Part shown: positions 25,341-33,405 of the stretch, piece after piece
Numbering within the stretch: position 1 is the stretch's first letter
Layout of the letters: every line of letters starts with the position of its first letter
NCBI GenBank assembly: GCA_021325495.1
Contig: JAJPGZ010000001.1
Coordinates: 85,693 to 149,692, forward strand
Direction: 5' to 3'
Source of the DNA: Spartobacteria bacterium
GTDB taxonomy: Bacteria; Verrucomicrobiota; Verrucomicrobiia; Chthoniobacterales; UBA10450
Length of the DNA stretch: 64,000 nt
Made by a program: the position numbers and the translations under genes
The notes under the pieces: generated by a model
The model's input: only the letters and a program-made list of their open reading frames with translations
What the model was told of the DNA's origin: nothing
Database searches by the model: none

Positions 25341-26591
25341 ATGAACAACGGACGCAGAGTTGTCATCACCGGCATGGGTGTGGTCACGCCGCTCGGAAAT
25401 GATCTCGAAGTATTTTGGTCGAAACTAAAAAACGGCGAGAGCGGCATTCGTCGCATCACCGCAATCGATCCGTCGAAATTCGATTGTCAGATCGGCGGCG
25501 AAGTGCGCGACTTCGACCCGAAACAATTTTTCAAAAATCCCAAAGATCCGCGCCGCACCGATCGCTTCGCGCAACTGGCGATGGCCGCCGCGAAAATGTC
25601 GCTGCAAGACAGCGGCATCGATTTGGAAAAAACAAATCTCGACCGCTTCGGCGTACTCGTGAGCAGCGGCATCGGCGGATTGAAAACATTGCAGGACCAA
25701 CACGGCGCATTGATGACCAAAGGGCCGGGACGCGTTTCGCCGTTCACGATTCCGATGCTCATCAGCAACATGGCCAGCGGACTCATCTCGATGGAATTCG
25801 GATTGCGCGGACCAAACATGTGCATCGTGACGGCGTGCGCGACGTCGAACAACGCCATCGGTGAATCGTGGCGCATCATCAAATTCGGCGATGCCGATAT
25901 TTTTCTCGCCGGCGGTTCCGAAGCGTCCATGGTCGAGGTCGGTCTCGCGGGATTCGGCGCGATGCGAGCGTTGAGCACGCGCAACGACGAACCGGAGCGC
26001 GCGTCGCGACCGTTCGATAAAGATCGAGATGGTTTTGTCATGAGCGAAGGGTCGGGCGTCGTGGTCGTGGAAGAGCTCGAGCATGCGAAGAAACGCGGCG
26101 CGAAAATTTATTGCGAGCTCGTCGGCTATGGATTGTCTGCCGACGCCTATCACATGACTGCGCCGCCGGAAGGCGGCGAAGGCGCCGCGCGCGCCATGCA
26201 ACTCGCGCTCGATCACGCTAAGATCGACATCGGCGATGTCGATTACATCAACGCGCATGCCACTTCGACCGGCCTGGGCGACATCAGCGAAACGCGCGCG
26301 ATCAAAAAAGTTTTTGGCGACAAAGCGAAACAGATCACGATCAGCGCGACGAAATCGATGACCGGGCATTTGTTAGGCGGCGCCGGCGCGGTGGAAATGG
26401 CGGCGTGCGCGCTGGCCATTCGCGACGGAGTGGTTCCACCGACGATCAACCTCGATAATCCCGATCCGGAGTGCGATCTCGATTACACGCCGCACAAAGC
26501 GCGAGAAAAGAAAGTGCGCGTGGTCGTGAACAATTCGTTCGGTTTCGGCGGACACAACGCCACGCTCGTCGCGAAAGCGTTCGAGGACTGA
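25341..26591 (+). CDS. fabF: Beta-ketoacyl-ACP synthase II (FabF)
   Basis: This 416-residue condensing enzyme extends fatty acids with malonyl-ACP. It starts RRVVITGMGVVTPLGND and has the active-site Cys in VTACATSNNAIGE, the first His in NAHATSTGLGD, the Lys/His region KSMTGHLLGGAGAVEMA, and the C-terminal NNSFGFGGHNATL. Length and motifs are canonical for FabF. No acpP or fabG lies nearby in this window. Confidence 0.95.
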   Translation: MNNGRRVVITGMGVVTPLGNDLEVFWSKLKNGESGIRRITAIDPSKFDCQIGGEVRDFDPKQFFKNPKDPRRTDRFAQLAMAAAKMSLQDSGIDLEKTNLDRFGVLVSSGIGGLKTLQDQHGALMTKGPGRVSPFTIPMLISNMASGLISMEFGLRGPNMCIVTACATSNNAIGESWRIIKFGDADIFLAGGSEASMVEVGLAGFGAMRALSTRNDEPERASRPFDKDRDGFVMSEGSGVVVVEELEHAKKRGAKIYCELVGYGLSADAYHMTAPPEGGEGAARAMQLALDHAKIDIGDVDYINAHATSTGLGDISETRAIKKVFGDKAKQITISATKSMTGHLLGGAGAVEMAACALAIRDGVVPPTINLDNPDPECDLDYTPHKAREKKVRVVVNNSFGFGGHNATLVAKAFED

Positions 26592-26610
26592 TTGTCGATC
26601 TTAGCTCTCG

Positions 26611-26641
26611 CTGCTGTGGAGGCAGCCGTCCTCGGCTGCGG
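26611..26641 (+). repeat. Left 31-bp inverted repeat of the RAYT element
   Basis: The sequence from CTGCTGTGG through GGCAGCCGTCCTCGGCTGC to 26641 is repeated exactly, in reverse complement, at 27135-27165. Each copy is itself a REP-like hairpin (GCAGCCG-TCCT-CGGCTGC). The transposase stop codon begins at the next base. Confidence 0.9.
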
Positions 26642-27094
26642 CTAAACGCGATCGATCAATGCGATCTCGCCTTGATACGGCCACTCATGAGCCGCTTTAG
26701 CTAAACCAGCACGAACAGGATTCTCGCGCACATAGAGCCATTTTTCCGAATAGCTTTCATCGCTTCGCAGAAGGTGATCAAAGAAGCTCGGCTGCCAGAA
26801 CCGGCCCGTAGCTTGTAGTGCAACGGCGATTGCGCGCTTCAATCCTGCAACCCAACGCGAAAGAACGAACTCGCCAGAGCCACATACAAAAATATGAACG
26901 TGATCCGGCATGATCACATATCGCCCAACCGCTGTATTAAACTCGCGCATACCACGCTCGGCGTAACGTTCAAGCGCAGTTTGCGCCGTCGCCAAACACG
27001 GAATGCGCCGCCGATTCCAAGTGGTGAAAGTAACAAAATAGAGCGGCTCGTGTGCAAAGATCAATCCAAGCCGTGGCGGTCGATCTTTGATCAC
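26642..27094 (-). CDS. REP-associated tyrosine transposase (RAYT, Y1_Tnp)
   Basis: This 150-residue Y1 HUH nuclease has the N-terminal strand YFVTFTTWNRRRIP, the HUH motif MPDHVHIFV (His-x-His metal site), and the C-terminal 'SYSEKWLYVRENPVRAGL' segment with the catalytic Tyr, typical of RAYTs. These proteins nick and move or maintain REP hairpins. The gene is framed by perfect 31-bp inverted repeats that each contain a REP-like palindrome, so the whole element spans 26611-27165. It lies between fabF and the roadblock/mglA operon. Confidence 0.92.
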   Translation of the reverse strand: MIKDRPPRLGLIFAHEPLYFVTFTTWNRRRIPCLATAQTALERYAERGMREFNTAVGRYVIMPDHVHIFVCGSGEFVLSRWVAGLKRAIAVALQATGRFWQPSFFDHLLRSDESYSEKWLYVRENPVRAGLAKAAHEWPYQGEIALIDRV

Positions 27095-27134
27095 GTGCAG
27101 GTTTTAGAGCCTAACGAGATGGTTTACAATCATT

Positions 27135-27165
27135 CCGCAGCCGAGGACGGCTGCCTCCACAGCAG
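27135..27165 (-). repeat. Right 31-bp inverted repeat of the RAYT element
   Basis: This is the exact reverse complement of 26611-26641, starting CCGCAGCCGAGGACGGC and ending CCACAGCAG. It lies 41 bp upstream of the transposase start. Confidence 0.9.
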
Positions 27166-27178
27166 ATTGCGGAGTAGT

Positions 27179-27205
27179 TGTCGATCTTGCCGAGATGTCG
27201 ATCTT
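27179..27205 (-). repeat. Motif A direct doublet (17-bp spacing)
   Basis: TGTCGATCTT occurs at 27179-27188 and 27196-27205. It lies between the RAYT element and the roadblock gene, and the second copy touches the roadblock stop codon. Confidence 0.9.
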
Positions 27206-27671
27206 AGCTGTCGCTGAAGATCGGCGCGGCGGAAATATCGGCGGCGGTGAATTCGAGACCGTGGCCTCCGCGCCGCAACGATTTTAACAAATTCGCCACG
27301 CCAGTGGCCGCGGCTGTGGAATAAAACCTAACGAGCCCGACCGTGGTCTTCTGACCGAAGACCGTGATCATGATGGTGTCGTCATCGACCGAATTCATGA
27401 ACATGTGACTGCCGTTGCCTTGATGATAAAGGGCGTTGAATTCGACTTCGCCAATGCGCCGCGCGAGCTCGCAAGTGGCGGCGAACGATCCGGCGGCGAG
27501 CGCGGCGATGATGGTCACGTCCGTCACGTTGTGATCGCCGTATTGCGAAATAACGTTGCCGCCCTTGTCGATAACGACGGTGAGATCGGCTTCCGATTTT
27601 TTCAGGAAATCCGCGAGCACGCCGTCGAGCGTGGCGACATCGTCAATGGTTAGGACAGGAATCGCGTTCAT
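27204..27671 (-). CDS. Roadblock/LC7 domain protein (MglB-like)
   Basis: This 155-residue protein consists essentially of one roadblock/LC7 domain. 'VLADFLKKSEADLTVVIDKGGNVISQYG' is the first helix-strand unit and 'GEVEFNALYHQGNGSHMFMN' plus 'DDTIMITVFG' the later strands. MglB-type roadblock proteins act as GTPase-activating partners of MglA. The start ATG 27671 overlaps the stop of the MglA-like gene (ATGA); a longer frame upstream lies inside mglA and is rejected. The pairing with mglA strongly supports the role. Confidence 0.85.
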   Translation of the reverse strand: MNAIPVLTIDDVATLDGVLADFLKKSEADLTVVIDKGGNVISQYGDHNVTDVTIIAALAAGSFAATCELARRIGEVEFNALYHQGNGSHMFMNSVDDDTIMITVFGQKTTVGLVRFYSTAAATGVANLLKSLRRGGHGLEFTAADISAAPIFSDS

Positions 27672-28333
27672 GCAGAGGCCTGCTTTTGTGGAGGCGGCTC
27701 CACTGGAATCGCGACCGGCGGCGCGACCGTCGATGGCACATCGCTTTGTTTGCTGAACTTGTGCAGCAGAATTTGGGAGACGGCGTTGAGCGCGGCGAAA
27801 ACGTTTTGGCCCGTGCTGGAGATGACTTCGAAACTTTGGAAACGTTTTTTTCGATTGTTGAGCACGTACTCCATGTAATTGATCGGCGCGATGTTCGTCA
27901 GGTCGCGCTTGTTGTACTGGAGCACGAGCGGAATTTCGTCGATCGAGATGTTCTGCTTGGCTAGGTTCTCCTCGAGATTTTTGAAGCTCTCGACGTTCTC
28001 CTCCATTTTTTCCCACTGCGAATCGGCGACGAAAACAACGCCATCGACGCTGCGCAAAACGAGCTGACGGGTGGCGTTGTAGATGACCTGCCCGGGGACG
28101 GTGTAGAGCTGGAACTTGGTCACGAATCCTTTGATCACGACCGCGTTTAAGGGAAGGAAATCGAAGAACAAGGTGCGATCGGCCGCGGTCGCGAGCGAAA
28201 CGAGGTCGCCGCGGTTCTGCGGATTAATCCGCTGATGAATGTAACTCAGGTTCGTCGTCTTTCCGCACAAGGCCGGGCCGTAGTAAACGATCTTGAATTG
28301 GATTTCGCGGCTCGCGTAATTGATGATCGACAT
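27668..28333 (-). CDS. mglA: MglA-like Ras-family GTPase
   Basis: This 221-residue small GTPase has the P-loop GPALCGKTTNL (about 19-29), the switch region 'FFDFLPLN', 'LYTVPGQVIYNATRQLVL' (the MglA form of DxxG) and the guanine-specificity motif QYNKRDL (N-K-x-D is N-K-R-D). The C-terminal 25 residues are Pro-rich. In Myxococcus and Thermus, MglA sets cell polarity and activates type IV pili, which fits the PilB-type ATPase in the same operon. Confidence 0.92.
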   Translation of the reverse strand: MSIINYASREIQFKIVYYGPALCGKTTNLSYIHQRINPQNRGDLVSLATAADRTLFFDFLPLNAVVIKGFVTKFQLYTVPGQVIYNATRQLVLRSVDGVVFVADSQWEKMEENVESFKNLEENLAKQNISIDEIPLVLQYNKRDLTNIAPINYMEYVLNNRKKRFQSFEVISSTGQNVFAALNAVSQILLHKFSKQSDVPSTVAPPVAIPVEPPPQKQASA

Positions 28334-28334
28334 A

Positions 28335-30260
28335 TCAATGCTTCCCTGGGGGCGCGTAGGTGCGCGCGAGTTCTTTCGTTAGGCCAGCGAGTTTGTTGTA
28401 AGTCTCGTCGCCCAGCTGCGTCCGGCCGTGCAAAACGGTGAGATAGACGTTCCCCTGACTGAAAAATGTGATGGCCGATTTGTTCCCGTGCAATGTCATG
28501 GCGTTCAGCGGTCCGAGGTTCGTCTCGAACATGTGCTGATGGATCCGTTGGAGCAGCGATGGTGCCACCGCGCAGAGGCCGCCCACCGCCATGTCGTCGG
28601 GCAAATTGCCAGCCAGACTCAAACCGTCGGCAAAGGTGACGACGCACCCGGCCACGCCTTCGAGTCCACTCGCGCGCGAAACCACTTCCTTCGCGTCGAT
28701 CGTCGGCGCTTCGGCGTTGTCGATCTTTCCCTTGTCGATCTTGTCGGCCGGCGCCGGCGTTTCCACTTTTGCAATCGGCGCGTCGCTCGATTGGAAACGA
28801 CTCGCGTCCTCTTTCGCTTTGAGCGAGAACGGCGTCTCGAAATCTCCGCCGCGCTCGGCCTCGACTTGATCGTCGCGCATTTGCAGCGTCTCCTGCGGAA
28901 TGTTCTTCAACACTTCCTGCAATGGCAATTGCACCGGCGTTTCCGAAGTATCGAGCACGAGCAATTCGCGGAACTGACGCGGCATCGCATTCTGAAAAAC
29001 TTTTGGCGACACCACCACGCGTCCGATCGCGAGCTGCGGTTGAATGAGCGAAAGCGGAAATTCGATGCGCGTTTCGTCCGGCACCGTCGTCGGACTGCCG
29101 TTCAATTGAAACGGCGGGATCGTTTCCAAAATCGGACGCAGCGGCAACGAAATCTTCGGCTCGTTCCGTTTCGCTTTCGGCGGCAGCGGCAGATCGAAGA
29201 TTTCCTCTTCCGGTTCGGCTTTGCTTTCCATGCCGGGGACGAGCGTCAATTTCGGTTTCAATAAATCCGAGCATGGCGGCGCCACTTTCGGCGGCGGCGG
29301 CGTGGGCGATTTCAACCGAATTGGAACGGACGGCCCGCTAGAGGCTGGAACTCTCTCTGTTGCAGGCTCGTCCGTTCCGTTCGGTGGAAGCTCGATGGAA
29401 ATCTTGGCTGGCTTCGGCGGTTCGTTAGGCGGAGTCTTCGCCGCAGAGGGAGGCGCTGGTTGCGATTCGGGCGAAAGCGGAATTGTCAGGCGAATTGTCG
29501 ATCTTGCCGGCGTCGATGCGGGCTTGTTTGATTCGCGCACCGTTTCCGGCTCGGCCTCGGACAATGATTTCGCGCTCGCCGGTTCCACTTTCACCGGCGG
29601 GTGCGCGCTGGTCTCGATCGGCGTGATGCTGGTCCCAAATTTTTCCGTGTCTTCGATCGTCGCCTGCAAAATCGGCGTATCGACTTGCGGCACGACCTGG
29701 TCGCGCTCCTGATCTTCGCGCACGCGCGCGGTCGTAAATTGCTCGAGCACTTTCGCGAACGGCAGCGGCACCTGCATCATTTCGTTTTGCGGGATGCTGC
29801 GCACAAAAATTTCCGGGACCTGTTCGTATATGGCCGTAAGCGCGGCGGCCGGTTTGCCGATCGCCATTCCCTTTTCGACTTCGGAGGCCTTTAACAAAAT
29901 GCGGCGGTGTGAATCGAAAGTGTCGGCGGGCTTGAGGTAAGAAGGCGGAATTTCAGCGAGGACGTCTGAGAGTTGGAGCGCGATGGTGCGCTCGACTTTC
30001 GGCTCGAGTGCGATCGCAACCGCGGGTGGCAATCCGCTCGGGCGCGCCGAGGGACGAGATGTCGATCTTGGCGCGGCCCCGGCCGCGACTTTGAACGGGT
30101 CGAGCGGCGCAATCGTGCGCGTCGTGTTCGGCATGACCGTCTTGGCCAGTTTTTCGCTGCTCGATTTCTCCGCCGGCATGGCGCGCGCGGCCGTAACCCG
30201 CGGGGGCGGACGCAAACGCGCTTTCATTTTTTCGATTAAATTTGCGAACGGAATAGCCAT
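28335..30260 (-). CDS. Long Pro-rich protein with internal repeats and C-terminal roadblock domain
   Basis: This 641-residue protein has about 530 residues of Pro/Ser/Glu-rich sequence followed by a roadblock-like domain (SGLEGVAGCVVTFADGLSL onward). The long part carries several short repeats of the type LPLxxVLxxIP (LQLSDVLAEIPP, VPLPFAKVLEQF, LPLRPILETIPP, LPLQEVLKNIP), which look like docking motifs. No signal peptide or membrane helix is visible. A TAGATCGACATG at 30268-30258 contains the ATG start. It lies between mglA and the PilB-like gene, so a scaffold linking MglA to the pilus motor is inferred. Confidence 0.7.
   Translation of the reverse strand: MAIPFANLIEKMKARLRPPPRVTAARAMPAEKSSSEKLAKTVMPNTTRTIAPLDPFKVAAGAAPRSTSRPSARPSGLPPAVAIALEPKVERTIALQLSDVLAEIPPSYLKPADTFDSHRRILLKASEVEKGMAIGKPAAALTAIYEQVPEIFVRSIPQNEMMQVPLPFAKVLEQFTTARVREDQERDQVVPQVDTPILQATIEDTEKFGTSITPIETSAHPPVKVEPASAKSLSEAEPETVRESNKPASTPARSTIRLTIPLSPESQPAPPSAAKTPPNEPPKPAKISIELPPNGTDEPATERVPASSGPSVPIRLKSPTPPPPKVAPPCSDLLKPKLTLVPGMESKAEPEEEIFDLPLPPKAKRNEPKISLPLRPILETIPPFQLNGSPTTVPDETRIEFPLSLIQPQLAIGRVVVSPKVFQNAMPRQFRELLVLDTSETPVQLPLQEVLKNIPQETLQMRDDQVEAERGGDFETPFSLKAKEDASRFQSSDAPIAKVETPAPADKIDKGKIDNAEAPTIDAKEVVSRASGLEGVAGCVVTFADGLSLAGNLPDDMAVGGLCAVAPSLLQRIHQHMFETNLGPLNAMTLHGNKSAITFFSQGNVYLTVLHGRTQLGDETYNKLAGLTKELARTYAPPGKH
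28718..28742 (-). repeat. Motif A direct doublet (15-bp spacing)
   Basis: TGTCGATCTT occurs at 28718-28727 and 28733-28742 inside the long roadblock gene, read there as KIDKGKIDN. Confidence 0.9.
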
Positions 30261-30266
30261 GTCGAT

Positions 30267-31991
30267 CTAGTGGTCCTCCGAGGTGACGCGCCAGACTTCT
30301 TCCAGCGTCGTGATTCCTTCGATCGCCTTCTCAATTCCGACGACGCGCAATGTTTTCATGCCTTCGTTCACCGCCTGGTTCTTGATCGCGCTCGCCGACG
30401 CGCGTTTGATGATGAGGCGCCGCACCGTTTCCGTGATCGGCAGTGCTTCGATCAACGCCGCCCGGCCGAGATAACCGCGGCCTTTGCAACGGTCGCAGCC
30501 CACGCCCTGGGAGAAGACCGCGTCCTTCTTTTTCTCGATGTTGAGCTTTTCGAAAACTTCCGGCTCGGGGACAAACTCTTCGCGGCAATTCGTGCACACC
30601 CGCCTAACAAGTCGCTGCGCGCAGCTCAAAAGCATCGAGCTCGAAATCAAAAACGGCTCGATCCCCATGTCGTCCAGTCGCGTGATCGCGCCCGCGGCGT
30701 CGTTCGTGTGCAAAGTCGAAAGCACCTGGTGACCGGTGAGCGCGGCTTTGACCGCGATGTCGGCCGTTTCATTGTCGCGAATTTCACCCACCATCACGAT
30801 GTCGGGGTCCTGGCGCAGGATCGATCGCAACGCCGACGCGAAATCCAGACCGATGTCGTTGCGCACCGCCACCTGATTGATGCCGACGAGCTCGTATTCG
30901 ATCGGGTCTTCGACCGTGACGATGTTGTATTGCGGATTGTTCAGCTCGTGCAGAACGGAGTAGAGCGTTGTCGTTTTACCGGAACCGGTCGGGCCGGTAA
31001 CGAGAATCATTCCGTGCGGCGCGTCGATCGCCTTGCGGAATTTCGACAGCGTGTCGTCGTCCATGCCCATCTGGTCGATCGAGCTGGTGAGCGACGATTT
31101 GTCGAGAATACGGATGACGATTTTTTCGCCGTGCGCGGTGGGCAAGATCGAGATACGCAAGTCGACTTCCTTGCCCATGACTTTGATGCGGAAACGGCCG
31201 TCCTGCGGAATGCGGCGCTCGGCAATGTTGAGGCCGGCGAGAATTTTGATACGCGATGTGATCGCGAGCTGGAGCGCTTTCGGCGGCGATTCCGCCAGAA
31301 TTAATTCGCCATCGACACGGTAACGCAGCTTCAGCGTGTTCAGGAACGGCTCGATGTGAATGTCCGACGCTTTTTCCTTGATCGCCTGCGCCAAAATCAG
31401 ATTGACGATCTTGATGACGGGCGCGTCTTCGCTGTCGTGCGCCAGCCGGTCGAGGTCGATCTCTTCCCGCGAAACTTTTTGGACTTCGAGACTTTCCGCG
31501 GCGGATTGCGCGGCTTCGTCCGAAACCTGACGCAACATTTGATTCATGTTCGCGCCGCCGGTCACGCCGCTCAGCGCCAGCTCCACCGATTTCTCGGTCG
31601 CGATCATCGGCACAATGTCGAGCTGCACGCGCCGCTTCAGGTCGTCGATCGCGACTACGTTCGTCGGATCGGCCATGGCCACGAAAAGTTTTCCGTTCAA
31701 GCGCGCGATCGGCACCAGCTTGTTCGCCTTCGCCATTTCGCGCGGCACCAGCTCCATCACTTCTTCCGGCACGCGCACCTTCAGCAGATTTATCGGCGGC
31801 GTATTCAGGCAACGTCCCATCGAGAACGCCATGTCCTGTTCGGTGACGAACTGTTTGTCCGTCAAAATTTTGAGTAACCGTCCGCCTTCCTGCTTTTGGA
31901 TCGCGACTGCTTCTTCGAGCTGGTTAGGCAGAAGTAATCCGTCCTCGATCAGGACGTCGGCGATGCGCTCTCCGAATGATTTACTTCTCAT
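30267..31991 (-). CDS. pilB: PilB/GspE-type assembly ATPase
   Basis: This 574-residue hexameric ATPase drives pilus or pseudopilus assembly. It has an N-terminal MshEN/T2SSE-N domain (about 1-150), the Walker A GPTGSGKT (333-340), Asp box, Walker B 'QDPDIVMVGEIRDNETA', a His box, and the tetra-Cys zinc site CTNC...CDRC typical of PilB/GspE. Whether it serves a type IV pilus or type II secretion cannot be decided here; MglA and roadblock neighbours favour a pilus. Three motif copies (31997, 32013 and motif B at 32023) lie between it and the next gene upstream. Confidence 0.92.
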   Translation of the reverse strand: MRSKSFGERIADVLIEDGLLLPNQLEEAVAIQKQEGGRLLKILTDKQFVTEQDMAFSMGRCLNTPPINLLKVRVPEEVMELVPREMAKANKLVPIARLNGKLFVAMADPTNVVAIDDLKRRVQLDIVPMIATEKSVELALSGVTGGANMNQMLRQVSDEAAQSAAESLEVQKVSREEIDLDRLAHDSEDAPVIKIVNLILAQAIKEKASDIHIEPFLNTLKLRYRVDGELILAESPPKALQLAITSRIKILAGLNIAERRIPQDGRFRIKVMGKEVDLRISILPTAHGEKIVIRILDKSSLTSSIDQMGMDDDTLSKFRKAIDAPHGMILVTGPTGSGKTTTLYSVLHELNNPQYNIVTVEDPIEYELVGINQVAVRNDIGLDFASALRSILRQDPDIVMVGEIRDNETADIAVKAALTGHQVLSTLHTNDAAGAITRLDDMGIEPFLISSSMLLSCAQRLVRRVCTNCREEFVPEPEVFEKLNIEKKKDAVFSQGVGCDRCKGRGYLGRAALIEALPITETVRRLIIKRASASAIKNQAVNEGMKTLRVVGIEKAIEGITTLEEVWRVTSEDH

Positions 31992-31996
31992 GACGA

Positions 31997-32031
31997 TGTC
32001 GATCTTGCACGTTGTCGATCTTTCGTTAGGC
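31997..32031 (-). repeat. Motif A doublet followed by motif B
   Basis: TGTCGATCTT occurs at 31997-32006 and 32013-32022, and TCGTTAGGC at 32023-32031 directly abuts the second copy. The cluster fills the gap between the TPR/MshEN gene and the PilB-like gene. Confidence 0.9.
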
Positions 32032-32919
32032 CCGCGTTTCCAGCCGGTAAATCGATTGCAGGTTCCGGATGATCGCGGTCGGACGCGCCAGGTACCACGT
32101 CACCGCGTAATCGACCGATTGTTCGACCGCTTCGCGGCCGCTGGCGTCAAAAGGATTGCAGCACGCCACCATGATGGTGCGGCTCACGAGATCGAACGGG
32201 ACAAACAAACGCCCGAGCGTGAGATGATCCGGCAACATCGGCGCGATCTGCCGGTCGAGGTCGTAATACTCGAGCGGCACGTAGGCGAATTTCGTCCGGT
32301 CGATTAAGGCCGAGAGAATTTTCTCCATCGACTCGTTGTTGTCCTTGCACAAATAATCGAGCAACGACGACGCCAGAGCGCGCGCGCTCAGGTTTTTGTT
32401 CGACTGCGTCACCTCCTGCAACGCCGCCGTGATCGCCGCCTCGTCGAACAACTGCTGCACGATCAAAAATTTCGCGAGATGATCGTCACCGCGTTCGGTC
32501 AGGTTCGCCATGCGGCCGACGTTTGCGCCCACGTCGATGAGCGCGCCGTTCACGCCGGTCACGCCGCTGTGCGGAGTGTCGATCAAACCGCTCTTGCCCG
32601 CGATCGCTTCCCCGCTCGCGTGCAATCGCGTTTCGATTTCGCCCAGCATCGCCAGGATATCGGGCGCGTTCGATTCCTTCACCAGAATGCTCTCGCACTC
32701 CTGCATCGCCAGCGTGTACGAGCCGGAGTTGAAATACGTTTCCGCCAGCCGGCGCGACACGCGCAATGCGTCGTCGTGTTTGCCGATTTTGCCGTAGGCG
32801 TCCTTTAAAATTTCGAGCGAGTGATAGTCGTCCGGCTGTGTCTGGGCAATAGCCTCAAACATCTCGATCGTTTGCACGATCTGATTATGTTCTTCGTCGG
32901 AGAGCGTGTGTTCCAGCAC
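32026..32919 (-). CDS. TPR protein with MshEN (GspE N-terminal-like) domain
   Basis: This protein has helical TPR-like repeats in its first half ('YHSLEILKDAYGKIGKHDDAL', 'YFNSGSYTLAMQECESIL'). In the C-terminal 150 residues it has an MshEN-type domain ('LDRQIAPMLPDHLTLGRLFV', 'VDYAVTWYLARPTAIIRNLQ') like that preceding PilB/GspE ATPases, but no ATPase core. MshEN domains can bind cyclic di-GMP. I propose the GTG at 32919 (297 aa), because the frame further upstream, to 33033, runs into Arg-rich repeat-containing DNA; the start remains uncertain. It probably acts with the ATPase downstream. Confidence 0.65.
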   Translation of the reverse strand: MLEHTLSDEEHNQIVQTIEMFEAIAQTQPDDYHSLEILKDAYGKIGKHDDALRVSRRLAETYFNSGSYTLAMQECESILVKESNAPDILAMLGEIETRLHASGEAIAGKSGLIDTPHSGVTGVNGALIDVGANVGRMANLTERGDDHLAKFLIVQQLFDEAAITAALQEVTQSNKNLSARALASSLLDYLCKDNNESMEKILSALIDRTKFAYVPLEYYDLDRQIAPMLPDHLTLGRLFVPFDLVSRTIMVACCNPFDASGREAVEQSVDYAVTWYLARPTAIIRNLQSIYRLETRA

Positions 32920-33090
32920 GGCACGCCGTAAAAAGCTAAAACCATGCCCCCCTTGGCACGCCGTAATGTTTCTTTGAAGGCGGCTCTCCCTCGCTCGCCT
33001 CTTAGTGGCCCGTCGGCGACAGCGACAATCCAACAGCGGGTGGCGTTGCGTCGCGGAGCAACAACTTTAACGGGTAAACGAATTTCAACG

Positions 33091-33284
33091 GCTAGCGCCA
33101 GGGAGCGTAACAATTTAGCCGTCTAGCGCCAGGGAGCGTAACCTGAGACTTTCTCAAATTGTAGCGCCCCGTCGCGACGCAACAGTCCATATCGGGCAAA
33201 CAATTCCGGGCGACTAGCGCAAGGGAGGTAATGTCGATCTTGCGCGGCCCGTCGCGATCGGCTGTCTAGCGCCAGGGAGCGTAA
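33091..33284 (+). repeat. Four dispersed copies of CTAGCGCCAGGGAGCGTAA
   Basis: Near-identical 18-20 bp units lie at 33091-33110, 33123-33141, 33214-33231 (variant with CGCAAGGGAGG) and 33266-33284. They are separated by GTCGCGA-containing stretches that also look repeated. No open frame, tRNA or CRISPR-like regular spacing is seen. The stretch 32920-33405 is otherwise non-coding and includes one motif A copy at 33232. Confidence 0.8.
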
Positions 33285-33302
33285 TGCGCGACTTTTCCCA
33301 AT

Positions 33303-33390
33303 CAGCCCAACCTTTTGCCTTCTGCCTTCATGACTTTTGACTTCTGCCTTCTGACTTTTGCCTTCTGCCTTCCTACTTTTGCCTTTATAA
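33303..33390 (+). repeat. Low-complexity CTTCTGCCTT/CTTTTGACTT tract
   Basis: Irregular tandem units such as TTTTGCCTTCTGCC and TTTTGACTTCTGCC fill this tract just upstream of the pseudopilin operon. Related TTTTGCCTTCTTAC and TTTCGCCTTCG units recur at 33463-33490 inside the leader of the next frame. Slippage-type origin is inferred. No promoter could be read with confidence. Confidence 0.75.
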
Positions 33391-33405
33391 ATAGCTCCTC
33401 ATCTC

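Noticed and set aside
25425..26369. Long minus-strand open frame (314 codons) opposite fabF
   Set aside because: It is antisense to an intact, canonical fabF and shows shadow composition with no domain.
28246..29274. Minus-strand open frame of 342 codons overlapping mglA and the long roadblock gene
   Set aside because: It is the same strand in another frame, very Arg/Ala-rich, and crosses the start of mglA; a frame shadow.
33091..33284. CRISPR array
   Set aside because: The repeats are few, with irregular spacing (32, 91 and 52 bp), no uniform spacers and no cas genes nearby.
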